From contig CAZLSB010000210.1 of the NCBI GenBank assembly GCA_964561825.1, positions 1 to 7,342 of the forward strand: 7,342 nt of DNA. The letters run 5' to 3'. Numbering within the stretch: the stretch's first letter is position 1; the number at the start of each line of letters is the position of its first letter. Position numbers and translations under genes: made by a program. This DNA comes from JADKFD01 sp964561825. GTDB taxonomy: Bacteria > Pseudomonadota > Gammaproteobacteria > Xanthomonadales > SZUA-5. Below, one piece after another: positions 7,282-7,342 of the stretch. The notes under the pieces were generated by a model. The model ran no database searches. It saw only the letters and a list, made by a program, of their open reading frames with translations, and had not been told where the DNA came from.

Positions 7282-7342
7282 CGCTGGCCACGCCCGCCTT
7301 GCTGTTTCCGGCGATCTCTTTATTGTTGCTGGCCTACACTAA
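7272..7342 (+). CDS. DUF2721-like membrane protein (5' end only)
   Basis: Only 23 codons are in the window: MELTLATPALLFPAISLL then LLAYT. This hydrophobic start matches, from memory, the first transmembrane segment of DUF2721 family inner-membrane proteins, which commonly begin with an LTLATPALLFPAISLLLLAY-like stretch; their function is unknown to me. The frame is closed upstream by TAG at 7233-7235 and has no other start codon, so ATG 7272 is the only candidate. The nearest purine-rich site, AAGGGG (7254-7259), is 12 nt away, too far for efficient independent initiation, which supports coupling to the overlapping small ORF. Confidence 0.6.
   Translation, partial: MELTLATPALLFPAISLLLLAYT

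Overview
The window reads as an ordinary chromosomal segment of a GC-rich gammaproteobacterium, most like the Xanthomonadales/Lysobacterales. The clues are a TonB-dependent receptor with a RRH...LRDGASAQYGSDAIAGVIN plug, a PykA-type pyruvate kinase, a DUF4398 lipoprotein paired with an OmpA lipoprotein, and a DUF2721 start. The taxonomic guess comes from protein style, not from any marker gene. No rRNA, tRNA, CRISPR array, transposase or integrase was seen.

Layout, left to right. (1) Bases 1-2356, minus strand: a TonB-dependent outer-membrane receptor, 785 codons open, with its C-terminal end cut off by the window edge. (2) Bases 2357-2748: a gap with a probable receptor promoter, a 9-bp inverted repeat in the receptor leader and a weak hairpin. 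(3) Bases 2749-3720, minus: a tryptophan-rich hypothetical protein I do not recognise. (4) Bases 3813-5273, minus: pyruvate kinase with all catalytic motifs and a Lys at the position that predicts K+-independence. (5) Bases 5274-5483: a divergent promoter region. (6) Bases 5484-5855 and 5872-6780, plus: a two-gene operon of outer-membrane lipoproteins. The first is a small DUF4398 protein; the second joins a DUF4398-like region, a coiled coil and a peptidoglycan-binding OmpA domain. (7) Bases 6781-7191: a repeat-rich gap with a 21-nt tandem repeat, a long stem, two copies of a 32-nt imperfect palindrome 93 nt apart, a tetranucleotide repeat and a 13-nt palindrome. (8) Bases 7192-7342, plus: a 29-codon small ORF with a strong ribosome binding site, its end overlapping the start of a DUF2721-like membrane protein that runs off the right edge.

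The genes do not form one pathway. Receptor, hypothetical protein and pyruvate kinase share a strand, but the wide gap before the receptor and its own promoter suggest separate transcription; the hypothetical gene may be read through from pyk. The lipoprotein pair is clearly an operon and probably helps tie the outer membrane to peptidoglycan. I found no convincing new multi-gene system. The least explained parts are the repeat region at 6781-7191 and the coupled small ORF in front of the DUF2721 gene.
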